In this document: positions 25,500-33,945 of the stretch, piece after piece
How the letters are laid out: every line of letters starts with the position of its first letter
Position numbering within the stretch: position 1 is the stretch's first letter
Assembly (NCBI GenBank): GCA_002841765.1
Contig: PHAV01000002.1
Location: 137,604-201,603 of the forward strand
Direction: 5' to 3'
Source of the DNA: Deltaproteobacteria bacterium HGW-Deltaproteobacteria-4
GTDB taxonomy: Bacteria > Desulfobacterota > Desulfuromonadia > Desulfuromonadales > UBA2197
Length of the DNA stretch: 64,000 nt
Position numbers and translations under genes: made by a program
Notes under the pieces: model-generated
The model's input: the letters and a program-made list of their open reading frames with translations, nothing else
Databases searched by the model: none
What the model was told of the DNA's origin: nothing

Positions 25500-25556
25500 C
25501 CACCCCCAGCCCTTTAGGCCCCGAGGTTGGGTTCCCCTTAACAAAGGAGGGGAGCT
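25500..25556. repeat. Dispersed repeat element, copy 2 (left half only)
   Basis: Near-identical to 16290-16346, including the AGCCCTTTAGGCC core and the CTT...AAGGAGGGGAGCT hairpin. The right half seen in copy 1 is missing. It follows the pfkA stop by 15 bases. Confidence 0.75.
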
Positions 25557-25564
25557 ATAGGTTC

Positions 25565-25595
25565 ATGGTGCGCAGTTCGTTGCGCACCATTTTTT
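25565..25595. terminator. Bidirectional terminator between pfkA and the CDF gene
   Basis: A perfect 10-bp stem (25565-25574 with 25581-25590), GTTCGT loop, then five T residues on the plus strand. It abuts the end of the minus-strand transporter gene. Confidence 0.88.
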
Positions 25596-26526
25596 ATGCG
25601 ATACGATTCTTGACGGAGACGCACTTATCGGTTCCGGGACAATCCGGGCGTCGGCACGGTTCGACGTGGATCGTCACGTTGGCGCCGCGAATCTCTTTGG
25701 CAATTGTTTCTTCGAGGCGATCCGCCAGATCGTGTGCTTCCTGCACGGTGAGGTGTTTGCAGACGGTGAGGTGAAAATCCATGAGTTTTTGCGAACCGGC
25801 GCGGCGGGTGCGGAGGTTGTGAATGTCGAGGAGTTCACCGTGGTGCTCATTGACGAGGCGGATAACTTCGTTGCGCACCTCATCGGGGAGTTCGGCGTCG
25901 AGCATGTCGCGCAGGGCATAGCGGGCGAGGCTGAGGGCTTCCTTGAGGATATAGAGGGCGACAAAGAGCGACATGACCGGGTCGAGCCAGGGCGCATCGA
26001 CAAAGGAGAGGATTACCAGTCCCGCCAGCAGCGCACCGTTGGTGTAGATATCCATGGCAAAGTGCAGGGCATCTGCCTGCAGCGCCGAGGACTCGGTGGC
26101 TTTGCCGACGCGGCGCAGGTAGCGGCTGATCCAGAAGGAGGCTGCCATGGAGAGGGCAAGGACGATCACGCCATTGCCGATCTGTTGTACCTTGTAATCC
26201 CCGGCATTCAGGCGCCGAATCGCCTCGACCAGGATCCACCCCCCCGAAGCGGAGATTACCAGCGACTGGATGAGTGTAGCCAGGGTTTCGAACTTGCCGT
26301 GCCCGAAGGAGTGGCCGTCATCCGCCGGCTGTTCGGCCTGACGGATAGCGAGGAAATTGACACCGGACATGACAATGTCGAGGAGAGAATCGACGGCCGA
26401 GGCAATTACCGCCAGCGAGCCGGTGAGGAGGCCGACAACAAACTTCATGATCGCCAGGGTCAGGGCGGTGAAGATCGAATAGCGAGCGGCGCGGAGTTTT
26501 AAGGTCGAGTTTGCACTCTGCTCCAT
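25594..26526 (-). CDS. Cation diffusion facilitator metal exporter (FieF-like)
   Basis: 310 residues: six transmembrane helices (about 15-210) and a cytoplasmic ferredoxin-like C-domain (about 215-300). The transport site is DxxxD (Asp46, Asp50) plus HxxxD (His155, Asp159), the set used by zinc, cadmium or ferrous iron exporters, with HSFGHGKFE (72-80) between helices. It should expel divalent metal in exchange for protons. The C-terminus carries a Cys-rich CRRPDCPGTDKC tail that could be a metal sensor. The gene upstream of it ends 3 bases away. Confidence 0.93.
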   Translation of the reverse strand: MEQSANSTLKLRAARYSIFTALTLAIMKFVVGLLTGSLAVIASAVDSLLDIVMSGVNFLAIRQAEQPADDGHSFGHGKFETLATLIQSLVISASGGWILVEAIRRLNAGDYKVQQIGNGVIVLALSMAASFWISRYLRRVGKATESSALQADALHFAMDIYTNGALLAGLVILSFVDAPWLDPVMSLFVALYILKEALSLARYALRDMLDAELPDEVRNEVIRLVNEHHGELLDIHNLRTRRAGSQKLMDFHLTVCKHLTVQEAHDLADRLEETIAKEIRGANVTIHVEPCRRPDCPGTDKCVSVKNRIA

Positions 26527-26529
26527 AAA

Positions 26530-27051
26530 TCAGCTCGTAACCTTTTGCAGTGAGCAGGCTTCATCCCAAGGTTGATAGCCCCCTTCGCTGATCTCCCAGA
26601 AAGCATTGATCCGTGTTTCGTAATAATCGAGATCGTGACAGGCGGCGGCTACCTCCTCATAGCATTCTTTTGTCACTTTACCGTGCTCTTGCAGATAGCG
26701 GTAAAAGGCCTCGACCCCTTCAAGGATTTCACTCAACTCGGCGCGATTCGGTTCAACGGTCTTGATGATGTACCAGTTACCGGCAAAGTGGCGGACTTGT
26801 CCGGCCGGGAGGGAAAAGAGGTTGTTGCGGCAATGGTCGACAACAAAGTCGCGGAGAAAATAGTCCGCGCCGCGGGCCCACGCGCCGGCGCGCAGGGGAT
26901 CAACGCCGGCCGTCACCGAGTCGCGGCAGAAGGTCGACAGCAGCGCAACAATAAGCTGGTCAATGCGGATTTCATCGCTCAGGCTGCCGGGGAGAAAATG
27001 TTCGACAGCAAAGGCCGGGTCGTTGATGGATAGGACTTTTTTTTCGGTCAT
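26530..27051 (-). CDS. Conserved protein of unknown function upstream of the CDF exporter
   Basis: 173 residues, cytoplasmic, mostly helical, with aromatic-rich patches (AGNWYIIKTVEP, HDLDYYETRINAFW) and an SEC-C-like overall feel but no zinc motif. It has a clean AAGGAGCG ribosome-binding site and is separated from the exporter gene by 3 bases, so the pair is surely co-transcribed. A function in metal handling would be guilt by association only. I do not recognise the family. Confidence 0.75.
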   Translation of the reverse strand: MTEKKVLSINDPAFAVEHFLPGSLSDEIRIDQLIVALLSTFCRDSVTAGVDPLRAGAWARGADYFLRDFVVDHCRNNLFSLPAGQVRHFAGNWYIIKTVEPNRAELSEILEGVEAFYRYLQEHGKVTKECYEEVAAACHDLDYYETRINAFWEISEGGYQPWDEACSLQKVTS

Positions 27052-27251
27052 GATCGCTCCTTAAAATTGTCCTTCATATACAGTTGACGACGGCTCATGG
27101 TCAAGGCGAAAGGCGGCGAGGCAACGTCTTCCGGTAATAAGCGGAGTTATCTTCATAAGAGAGGACATGGGAGATTGCCTGAATTGCTATTTTAAAGAAC
27201 GCCTGTTCGAATCGTTCAGGAGTTTGATAGTCGATGGAGAACCATTTTTAA

Positions 27252-29264
27252 TCAACAGATTGGCAGGGTAAAACTGACACGGGTACCGCCGCCGGGAGCG
27301 CTTTCGACCGAGATGTTGCCACCGTGGGACTCGACAATCTGCCGGGCGATGTTCATGCCGAGGCCGAGACCACCGATGGCGGTATTGGTCGTGTCTGCGC
27401 GGTAAAACTTCTCAAAGATGTGCTCCACCTGCTCCGGGGTCATGCCGATCCCCCGGTCGGCTATGGTTACTCTGACCTTTTCGCCATCGATGGCAACCGA
27501 TGTCGTAATCGTACTCCCTGAAGGGGAATATTTGACAGAGTTACCGAGAAGATTCTCCAACACCTGGACTACACGATCACGGTCACAGAAAATGGTAATG
27601 GGCACTTGTGCTGTGACATCAAGAACGAAGCGGTATTGAGGTGTCATCAATTCAAACTTATGGACGGTCTGAACGACCAATTCTCGCAGATCCTCATGCT
27701 GGCAATGGAGGGGAAGGGAGACCCCGCTCTGAATGCGGCTGATATCGAGAAGATCGTCGATGATGCGCGACAGAACTTCACCCTTGGCGGAAATGATCTG
27801 GGCAAACTCCTTCTTTTCCTTCTGGGTAAAATCTCCCCCGGACAGTAGGTCAGCGTAGCCGATTATTGAGGTCAAGGGGGTGCGCAGTTCATGGGCGGCG
27901 GTACTGATGAAATCGTCCTTGGCTTGATCGAAGAGGCGCTTTGCCGCCTCGGCCTTCTTGCGCTCGGTGATCTCCTGACCGACGGAGAGAATGCCGACGA
28001 GTTCGCCCCGGGCGTTGAGAATAGGCCGGTTGCGCCAGGAGATCCAGACCCTTTCACCATTTTTTCGCAAGTTCTCATTCTCATTGATCAGGTACTCCTC
28101 CGGGTGTTTTCTGAGTTCCTCCAAGAGAAGAGTCAGGTCGCGGCCGTCAGACTCGCGGACGGGGACGATGGTTTCAAGGATGCTGTGTCCCACCAGTTCC
28201 TCGCGGGAAAACCCGAAGAAGCTTAAGCCGAAATCGTTAATAAAAGTGATGTTCATATCTTGCGGGTCGAGACGCAGTATGATGGCATTGGCGCTCTCCA
28301 CGAGTTCACGGTAATTCTGCTCACTTTCGCGTAAGGCATCCTCGGCCTTTGTGCGTTCAGCGACTTCTCGTTCCAGATAGCGGGTGCGATTGAGTACCTG
28401 ACGTCGCAGCAAGAGGATAAATCCCCCGAGCAGGGCGACAAGGAGGAGTCCGCCGAAAACGGTCGGTTTGACCCAGTGCGGCAGCGCTGCCTTGCTCAAC
28501 CCCCCAAACCAGCGGTCGAGGGCTTGATAATAGAAGGACTGGGGCTGAGCCTTGAGCTCATGGAGAATGCGGTCGATATCCCGCAGCAGCTTGCCGTTGT
28601 CTCCCTTGCGCGTGGCATAGTGAACTTCAATGGGATTGAAGATGATCGGGGTCGCCGCAACCTTGTACGCCTTTTCGGCATTCAGGGCATAAAATCGGCC
28701 AACAACACCGGCATCGACCTGGTGCTGCTGCAAGGCAGCGAAGACCTGATCGAAATTGTCGACTTCGAGATAGTCAGCGTGGATACCGAAATTGCTGAGC
28801 ATGGAGCGAAATGCCTGATGATGGGTGTCCTTGCGCATCACAGCGATTCTCTTCCCTTCAAGGTCGAAGTAGGACTCGATGCTGGCGCCCGGCACAGTGT
28901 AGAGGTGTCCCCAGTTGCTGACGATGTTGACTTTGTTGAAATCGTAGAGCTCAGTCCGCTCCTTGGAGTATGCAATGGTTACCATCAGGTCGATCTCGCC
29001 GTTGCGGAGTTTTTCCAGGCAGCGATCAAAGGTATCGGGCTGATAAGAGACTTCCCACCCTTCACGGGCGGCCACATGGTCGAGGAGTTCGACGAGAAGA
29101 CCGGCAGGCTTGCCTTGCTCATCCATATAGGAGAGGGGAGGATTTTGCTCAAGCCCGGCCCGCACCGTGATGGAGAGGGCTGCAACAGGAAGAATCAGTA
29201 AGCCAACCAGCAGCAGGAAGGAAAACGTTACCCTGGCAATGGTGGAAAAAAACATCAGTTTCAC
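27252..29264 (-). CDS. Sensor histidine kinase with periplasmic solute-binding (SBP_bac_3) domain
   Basis: 670 residues. Signal/anchor helix 11-31; bacterial family 3 solute-binding domain about 33-252; second membrane helix about 268-287; coiled coil 290-318; PAS domain about 320-432; HisKA with His458 in FISTAAHELRTP; ATPase domain about 555-668 with N-box LENLLGNSVKY, DRGIGM and GGLGLGMNIA. It should sense a small polar ligand such as an amino acid in the periplasm and phosphorylate a partner regulator. No receiver domain is fused and no response regulator is adjacent. AGGAGAG precedes the ATG. Confidence 0.94.
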   Translation of the reverse strand: MKLMFFSTIARVTFSFLLLVGLLILPVAALSITVRAGLEQNPPLSYMDEQGKPAGLLVELLDHVAAREGWEVSYQPDTFDRCLEKLRNGEIDLMVTIAYSKERTELYDFNKVNIVSNWGHLYTVPGASIESYFDLEGKRIAVMRKDTHHQAFRSMLSNFGIHADYLEVDNFDQVFAALQQHQVDAGVVGRFYALNAEKAYKVAATPIIFNPIEVHYATRKGDNGKLLRDIDRILHELKAQPQSFYYQALDRWFGGLSKAALPHWVKPTVFGGLLLVALLGGFILLLRRQVLNRTRYLEREVAERTKAEDALRESEQNYRELVESANAIILRLDPQDMNITFINDFGLSFFGFSREELVGHSILETIVPVRESDGRDLTLLLEELRKHPEEYLINENENLRKNGERVWISWRNRPILNARGELVGILSVGQEITERKKAEAAKRLFDQAKDDFISTAAHELRTPLTSIIGYADLLSGGDFTQKEKKEFAQIISAKGEVLSRIIDDLLDISRIQSGVSLPLHCQHEDLRELVVQTVHKFELMTPQYRFVLDVTAQVPITIFCDRDRVVQVLENLLGNSVKYSPSGSTITTSVAIDGEKVRVTIADRGIGMTPEQVEHIFEKFYRADTTNTAIGGLGLGMNIARQIVESHGGNISVESAPGGGTRVSFTLPIC

Positions 29265-29304
29265 TCTCCTCTGACGGGGTGCGTTAATAATTACCCTGTT
29301 CCAA

Positions 29305-29333
29305 TTTATAATAAGGATTGCAACTAACTACAA
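29305..29333 (-). promoter_or_regulatory. Candidate promoter of the sensor kinase
   Basis: On the minus strand TTGTAG (29333-29328), 17-base spacer, TATAAA (29310-29305). The -10 box is strong, the -35 weak. Confidence 0.4.
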
Positions 29334-29514
29334 GTTTTTTTAATGTCTGTTGTCAGTAATAAGCAAACTATCGGGACTCATAACGCAAGGAGGCAGGCTT
29401 GCAAGGTTGAAGGTGGCGGAATTAACTCTCCGCAGCACATCATTCCTCGCCCGTCATTCCAGTGAATTGCAGACTGCGTCAGTCTGGGCCGCAACATTCA
29501 AGCAGGATAAACTG

Positions 29515-29544
29515 TTTACACCAAGCGACCCCTTTTGTTAGTAT
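29515..29544 (+). promoter_or_regulatory. Candidate promoter of mutS, close to a leaderless start
   Basis: TTTACA (29515-29520), 18-base spacer, TAGTAT (29539-29544). The predicted transcript start falls at about 29551, next to the ATG at 29552. Confidence 0.45.
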
Positions 29545-29551
29545 CTTCGCC

Positions 29552-32203
29552 ATGTCAGAAACTCACTCCTCAACGCCCCCTCAGGTCAATCTGACCCCGA
29601 TGATGCGCCAGTATCTGGAGATTAAATCCAGCTGCCCGGACGCCATCCTCTTCTTTCGCCTTGGTGATTTTTACGAGATGTTCCTTGAGGATGCAGTCAT
29701 TGCCTCGCGCATCCTCGATATTACTTTGACCTCACGCAACAAGGGGTCGGTTGACGAAGTCCCTCTCTGCGGCATTCCTTATCACAGTGTGCAGCCCTAT
29801 CTGGTCAAGATGGTCGAAGCCGGCTACAAGGTCGCCATCTGTGAGCAGGTCGAAGATCCCAAGTCGGTCAAAGGAATCGTCCGTCGCGAGATCGTCCGCA
29901 TTGTCACCCCCGGTCTTATGGCCGAGGCGGAGTTGCTGCGGCCCAAGGAGAACAACTACCTGCTGGCATTGGCCGCCGGGGAAGAAGGACGCTGGGGGAT
30001 TGCTCTCCTTGACCTCAGTACCGGCGAATTTCGGGCGACGGAAGTTGCCGATCTCGACGGGGCTCGGGGCGAAATAGTCGCCATCGATCCGGCGGAGTTG
30101 CTGATTGCCGATGATGAAAGCGGTTTCGCGGCAGCGCAGACGCTGGCCCTTCTCCTCGAAGGACGGATGCTTAACCGTCTGCCGGCGTGGATCTTTGCCC
30201 GCGATCGGGCCAGCGGCCTCCTTTGTGATTTCTTCCACTGTGAGCGCCTTGAAGCCTTCGGCTGTCAGGATCTCCCCGGTGCCATCAGCGCGGCCGGTGC
30301 CATCCTGCATTATCTGCAGGAGACGCAAAAAGGGGCGCTCGGTCATATTCGGGCTCTGGCGACTTATCAGGTCGCTGAATATATGCTCCTTGACGAAACG
30401 ACGCGGCGCAACCTCGAACTCGTCGGGACGATGCGCGATAACAGCCGCAAAGGATCCCTCCTCGGCATCCTTGATCACACGGTGACGGCGATGGGGGGAC
30501 GCTTGCTGCGGCGTTGGGTGCAGCAGCCCCTGTTGGATCTGAGTCGGATCCGTGCCCGGCAGTCGGCGATTGCCGAGCTGGTGGAGAAGAGTCTGCTGCG
30601 GAGTGATCTGCAGGGCGACCTTGACGGCGTTTATGATCTCGAACGCTTGAACGGCAAGATCGCCATGGCGACGGCCAATGCCAAGGATCTGGTGTCGCTG
30701 CGGCTCTCCCTCGGCCGGCTGCCGGCGCTGCGCGCCCGCTTTGACGATCTCGCCAGTCCTCTTCTGGTTTCGCTTTGTGGTGATATCGATCCCCTGGAAG
30801 ATCTGTATGGACTGATTGCCACGGCGATTGTCGACGATCCCCCCTTTGTTTTGCGGGAAGGGGGCTTGATCCGCGACGGTTTTGATGCCGAACTTGACGA
30901 GCTGCGCGTGATCGGCCGGGAAGGGAAGGGGTGGATTGCCCGGCTGGAGTTGCAGGAGAAGGAGCAGACCGGCATCAGTACTCTCAAGGTGCGCTATAAC
31001 CGGGTCTTCGGCTATTATATCGAAGTGCCGCGTTCGCAGGTGGCGCGCATTCCTGAGCATTACCAGCGCAAACAGACCCTGGCTAATGCCGAGCGCTATG
31101 TCACCGACGAGCTCAAGGTTTATGAAGAGAAGGTCCTCGGTGCCGAGGAGAAGCTGGTCGAGCGCGAGTACGAGCTCTTTCAAGCGATCCGCCAGCAGGT
31201 CGCTGCCGAAGGGAAACGCGTGCAGGGGAGCGCCACGGCTTTGGCCCAGCTCGATGTCCTCCTCGGTCTGGCGACAGTGGCGCACGAGCGTAACTATGTC
31301 CTCCCCGAGCTTGATGAAAGCAGCGATCTGATCATCGTCGAAGGGCGGCATCCGGTGGTCGAGACCATGAGTTTGGCTGAGCGCTTTGTCCCCAATGATG
31401 TGCGGATGAACCTTGCCGACGAACAGATTCTCATCATCACCGGCCCGAATATGGCAGGGAAATCGACCTACATGCGTCAGGTCGCCCTCCTCACCCTGAT
31501 GGCGCATATGGGGAGTGCCATCCCCGCGAAATCTGCGCGCATTGGCCTGGTCGACCGCATCTTTACCCGCGTCGGTGCCAGTGATAATCTCGCCCGCGGC
31601 CTCTCGACCTTTATGGTGGAGATGACCGAGACTGCGCACATTCTCCACCACGCCACCGAACGCAGCCTCCTTGTTCTCGACGAGATCGGCCGCGGCACCT
31701 CGACCTTTGACGGCATCAGCATCGCCTGGGCGGTGGCGGAGTATCTGCATGACCACGCACCCGTCGCGGCCAAGACCCTCTTTGCCACCCACTATCACGA
31801 ACTCACCGATCTTGCCCTGACCCGGCCGCGGGTGAAGAATTTCAATATCGCCGTGCGCGAGTGGAACGATCAGGTCATCTTTCTGCGCCGCATCGTCGCC
31901 GGCCCGGCGAGTCATTCCTACGGCATCCAGGTGGCGCGCCTCGCCGGTCTGCCACCGCTGATCATCGAACGCGCCAAGGAGATCCTCCGCAACCTTGAAT
32001 CGGGCGAGTTCGAGGAAGAAGGGGCGCCGCGCCTCGCCAAGAGCCGCAAGGGAGGGCAGAAGTCAGCCCCCACCCCGCAGATGGCCCTCTTTGACAGCGG
32101 CAGCGGTGCTGAGATCCGGCGTGAGCTCGAAATCTGCGATCCGACGACCATGACCCCTTTGGAAGCGCTCAACTTTCTCGATCAACTGAAACGGTTACTA
32201 TGA
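29552..32203 (+). CDS. mutS: DNA mismatch repair protein MutS
   Basis: 883 residues from ATG 29552; the in-frame extension to 29462 is unconserved. The mismatch-reading Phe-x-Glu (Phe40, Glu42) lies in GDFYEMF. Connector, lever and clamp domains follow, then the ABC-type ATPase with GPNMAGKST (631-639), [12 protein letters not shown] and the THYHEL signature. MutS recognises mispairs and recruits MutL, here encoded at 60.7 kb. No Shine-Dalgarno is seen, in line with the promoter lying immediately upstream. The stop overlaps the amidase start by 4 bases. Confidence 0.97.
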   Translation: MSETHSSTPPQVNLTPMMRQYLEIKSSCPDAILFFRLGDFYEMFLEDAVIASRILDITLTSRNKGSVDEVPLCGIPYHSVQPYLVKMVEAGYKVAICEQVEDPKSVKGIVRREIVRIVTPGLMAEAELLRPKENNYLLALAAGEEGRWGIALLDLSTGEFRATEVADLDGARGEIVAIDPAELLIADDESGFAAAQTLALLLEGRMLNRLPAWIFARDRASGLLCDFFHCERLEAFGCQDLPGAISAAGAILHYLQETQKGALGHIRALATYQVAEYMLLDETTRRNLELVGTMRDNSRKGSLLGILDHTVTAMGGRLLRRWVQQPLLDLSRIRARQSAIAELVEKSLLRSDLQGDLDGVYDLERLNGKIAMATANAKDLVSLRLSLGRLPALRARFDDLASPLLVSLCGDIDPLEDLYGLIATAIVDDPPFVLREGGLIRDGFDAELDELRVIGREGKGWIARLELQEKEQTGISTLKVRYNRVFGYYIEVPRSQVARIPEHYQRKQTLANAERYVTDELKVYEEKVLGAEEKLVEREYELFQAIRQQVAAEGKRVQGSATALAQLDVLLGLATVAHERNYVLPELDESSDLIIVEGRHPVVETMSLAERFVPNDVRMNLADEQILIITGPNMAGKSTYMRQVALLTLMAHMGSAIPAKSARIGLVDRIFTRVGASDNLARGLSTFMVEMTETAHILHHATERSLLVLDEIGRGTSTFDGISIAWAVAEYLHDHAPVAAKTLFATHYHELTDLALTRPRVKNFNIAVREWNDQVIFLRRIVAGPASHSYGIQVARLAGLPPLIIERAKEILRNLESGEFEEEGAPRLAKSRKGGQKSAPTPQMALFDSGSGAEIRRELEICDPTTMTPLEALNFLDQLKRLL

Positions 32204-33945
32204 AAAAACACTGGACATTCTTTCTTCTCCTCCTGTTCTTCTGCACGCTCCTGACGCCCGGTGCTGACGCTGCGGGCAAAAATCCGGACAAGGAGTTCGC
32301 TGCGGCCAAGGCCGCCCTGACCCGCCTTGATGCCGATAAGGGGAAGGCGCGTAGTTATCGCGACCGCTGGGTGAAGGTGATTGCTGATCTGGAGTCCTTC
32401 CGTGCCCGCCATCCCCGCCACGGCAAAAGTGCCGAGGCTCTTTATCTCGCCGCGACGGCGCAGGAAAAGATGGCGCTGATCTCCCGTTTACCCGGGGATT
32501 TTGCTGCCGCGCAGGAAGCCTACCTTGCTGTTGCCGATGCGGCACCGAGTAGTCCATATGCCGCGGACGGACTGTGGGCCGCCGCCCGGTTGACGGAAAA
32601 GAATCTGCAGGACCCGGCTGCCACGTATCGAGTTTATGAGCGGATCAAGACAGAACAGGGGCAGAGCAAATATGCCGGCAAAGCAAAGGATGAGCTCAAG
32701 CGGCTGGCTGTTTATGCCCCTAAGCCCGCCCCGAAGCCCCCGGTGGTTGCGGCCCCTCCTGCCCCATCTGCACCGCTTACACCGGTGGTTAAGGGGGAGC
32801 GTGGCCAACTCAACGGTGTCCGCTCCTGGTCCAACCCCGGCTACACCCGGATCGTCATCGATCTTTCCCAACCGACGGACTATACTTCGACACTTCTTGC
32901 CGCCGATCCCGCCATCGGTGCGCCGCCGCGCCTTTTCCTTGATCTTCTTGAAACGCTGCCGGTCGGCGGTCTACCGGAATCGAGTGTTGTCAATGACGGC
33001 CTGCTGCGCCAGATTCGCACCGGTAAACCGGAAGTCGGGCGCACCCGCGTTGTTCTCGATCTCCTCAGTTTCGATAATTACAAGATTTTCACTCTCCCGG
33101 ATCCCTTTCGTATCATCATCGATATTGCCGGCAGTGCCGGCACAATTCCGGTAACAACAGCGCAGCCTCTGCCGGCGGCAGATCCCATTGCCGCTATCGT
33201 TGCCGCCGCCCCCCCCGCGATTTTGGCTCCGCGTCCCGTGCCGCCAGTCTCCTCGCGTCCATCGCGCCGCATCGTCATCGATGCCGGCCATGGCGGCAAG
33301 GATCCCGGCGCCGTCGGCCCCTCCGGCCTGCTGGAAAAGGATATTGTTCTGTCCATGGCCCTCCTCCTTGCCGAGGAGGTGAAAGATAAACTCGGCTGGG
33401 ACGTAGTGCTGACCCGCAACGATGACACCTTTATCCCGCTGGAGGAGCGCACCGCCCTTGCCAACAAGGTCGGGGCGGATCTCTTCGTCTCCCTGCATGT
33501 CAATGCTAGTTCTAACAGCGCGGCGCACGGGGTCGAAACCTATTATCTTAACTTCTCCAAGAATGAAAAGGCGGCGGCGGTGGCAGCGCGAGAGAACGGC
33601 ACCACTCTGCGTGCAGTGAGCGATCTCGAACAGATCCTTTTCGATCTGATGGCGCACTCGAAGATTCAGGAGTCGAGCCGTCTTGCCTCCGATATTCAGC
33701 ACGCCCTGATCATCGGCCTCACTCGTGAATTCGGCGAGGTGAAAAATCTCGGCGTCAAGCAGGGACCGTTTTATGTCCTCCTTGGTGCCAATATGCCCTC
33801 TGTCCTGGTCGAGGCCGCTTTCCTCAGTAATCCTGAGGAAGAGACGCGCCTGGCCACCCGCAAATACCAGGTAGAGACGACGAGGGCGATCATCGACGGT
33901 CTGCGCGCTTATGACGGCAGTTCACAAGTGGTGGCACAGCAATGA
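32200..33945 (+). CDS. N-acetylmuramoyl-L-alanine amidase (AmiC type)
   Basis: 581 residues. Signal peptide 1-25; TPR-like helical region about 30-175; Pro/Ala linker; AMIN domain about 200-315, which targets septal peptidoglycan; second Pro linker; Amidase_3 catalytic domain about 355-572 with zinc ligands in DAGHGG (His364), the Glu of GLLEKDI and SLHVNA, and catalytic Glu in [10 protein letters not shown]. It cleaves the amide between muramic acid and stem peptide during daughter-cell separation. The extra N-terminal TPR part is not found in E. coli AmiC. It overlaps mutS and glnD by 4 bases each. Confidence 0.93.
   Translation: MKKHWTFFLLLLFFCTLLTPGADAAGKNPDKEFAAAKAALTRLDADKGKARSYRDRWVKVIADLESFRARHPRHGKSAEALYLAATAQEKMALISRLPGDFAAAQEAYLAVADAAPSSPYAADGLWAAARLTEKNLQDPAATYRVYERIKTEQGQSKYAGKAKDELKRLAVYAPKPAPKPPVVAAPPAPSAPLTPVVKGERGQLNGVRSWSNPGYTRIVIDLSQPTDYTSTLLAADPAIGAPPRLFLDLLETLPVGGLPESSVVNDGLLRQIRTGKPEVGRTRVVLDLLSFDNYKIFTLPDPFRIIIDIAGSAGTIPVTTAQPLPAADPIAAIVAAAPPAILAPRPVPPVSSRPSRRIVIDAGHGGKDPGAVGPSGLLEKDIVLSMALLLAEEVKDKLGWDVVLTRNDDTFIPLEERTALANKVGADLFVSLHVNASSNSAAHGVETYYLNFSKNEKAAAVAARENGTTLRAVSDLEQILFDLMAHSKIQESSRLASDIQHALIIGLTREFGEVKNLGVKQGPFYVLLGANMPSVLVEAAFLSNPEEETRLATRKYQVETTRAIIDGLRAYDGSSQVVAQQ

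Noticed and set aside
29732-31915. 727-codon minus-strand open frame inside mutS
   Set aside because: Long only because of codon bias in mutS; no recognisable motif and no ribosome-binding site.
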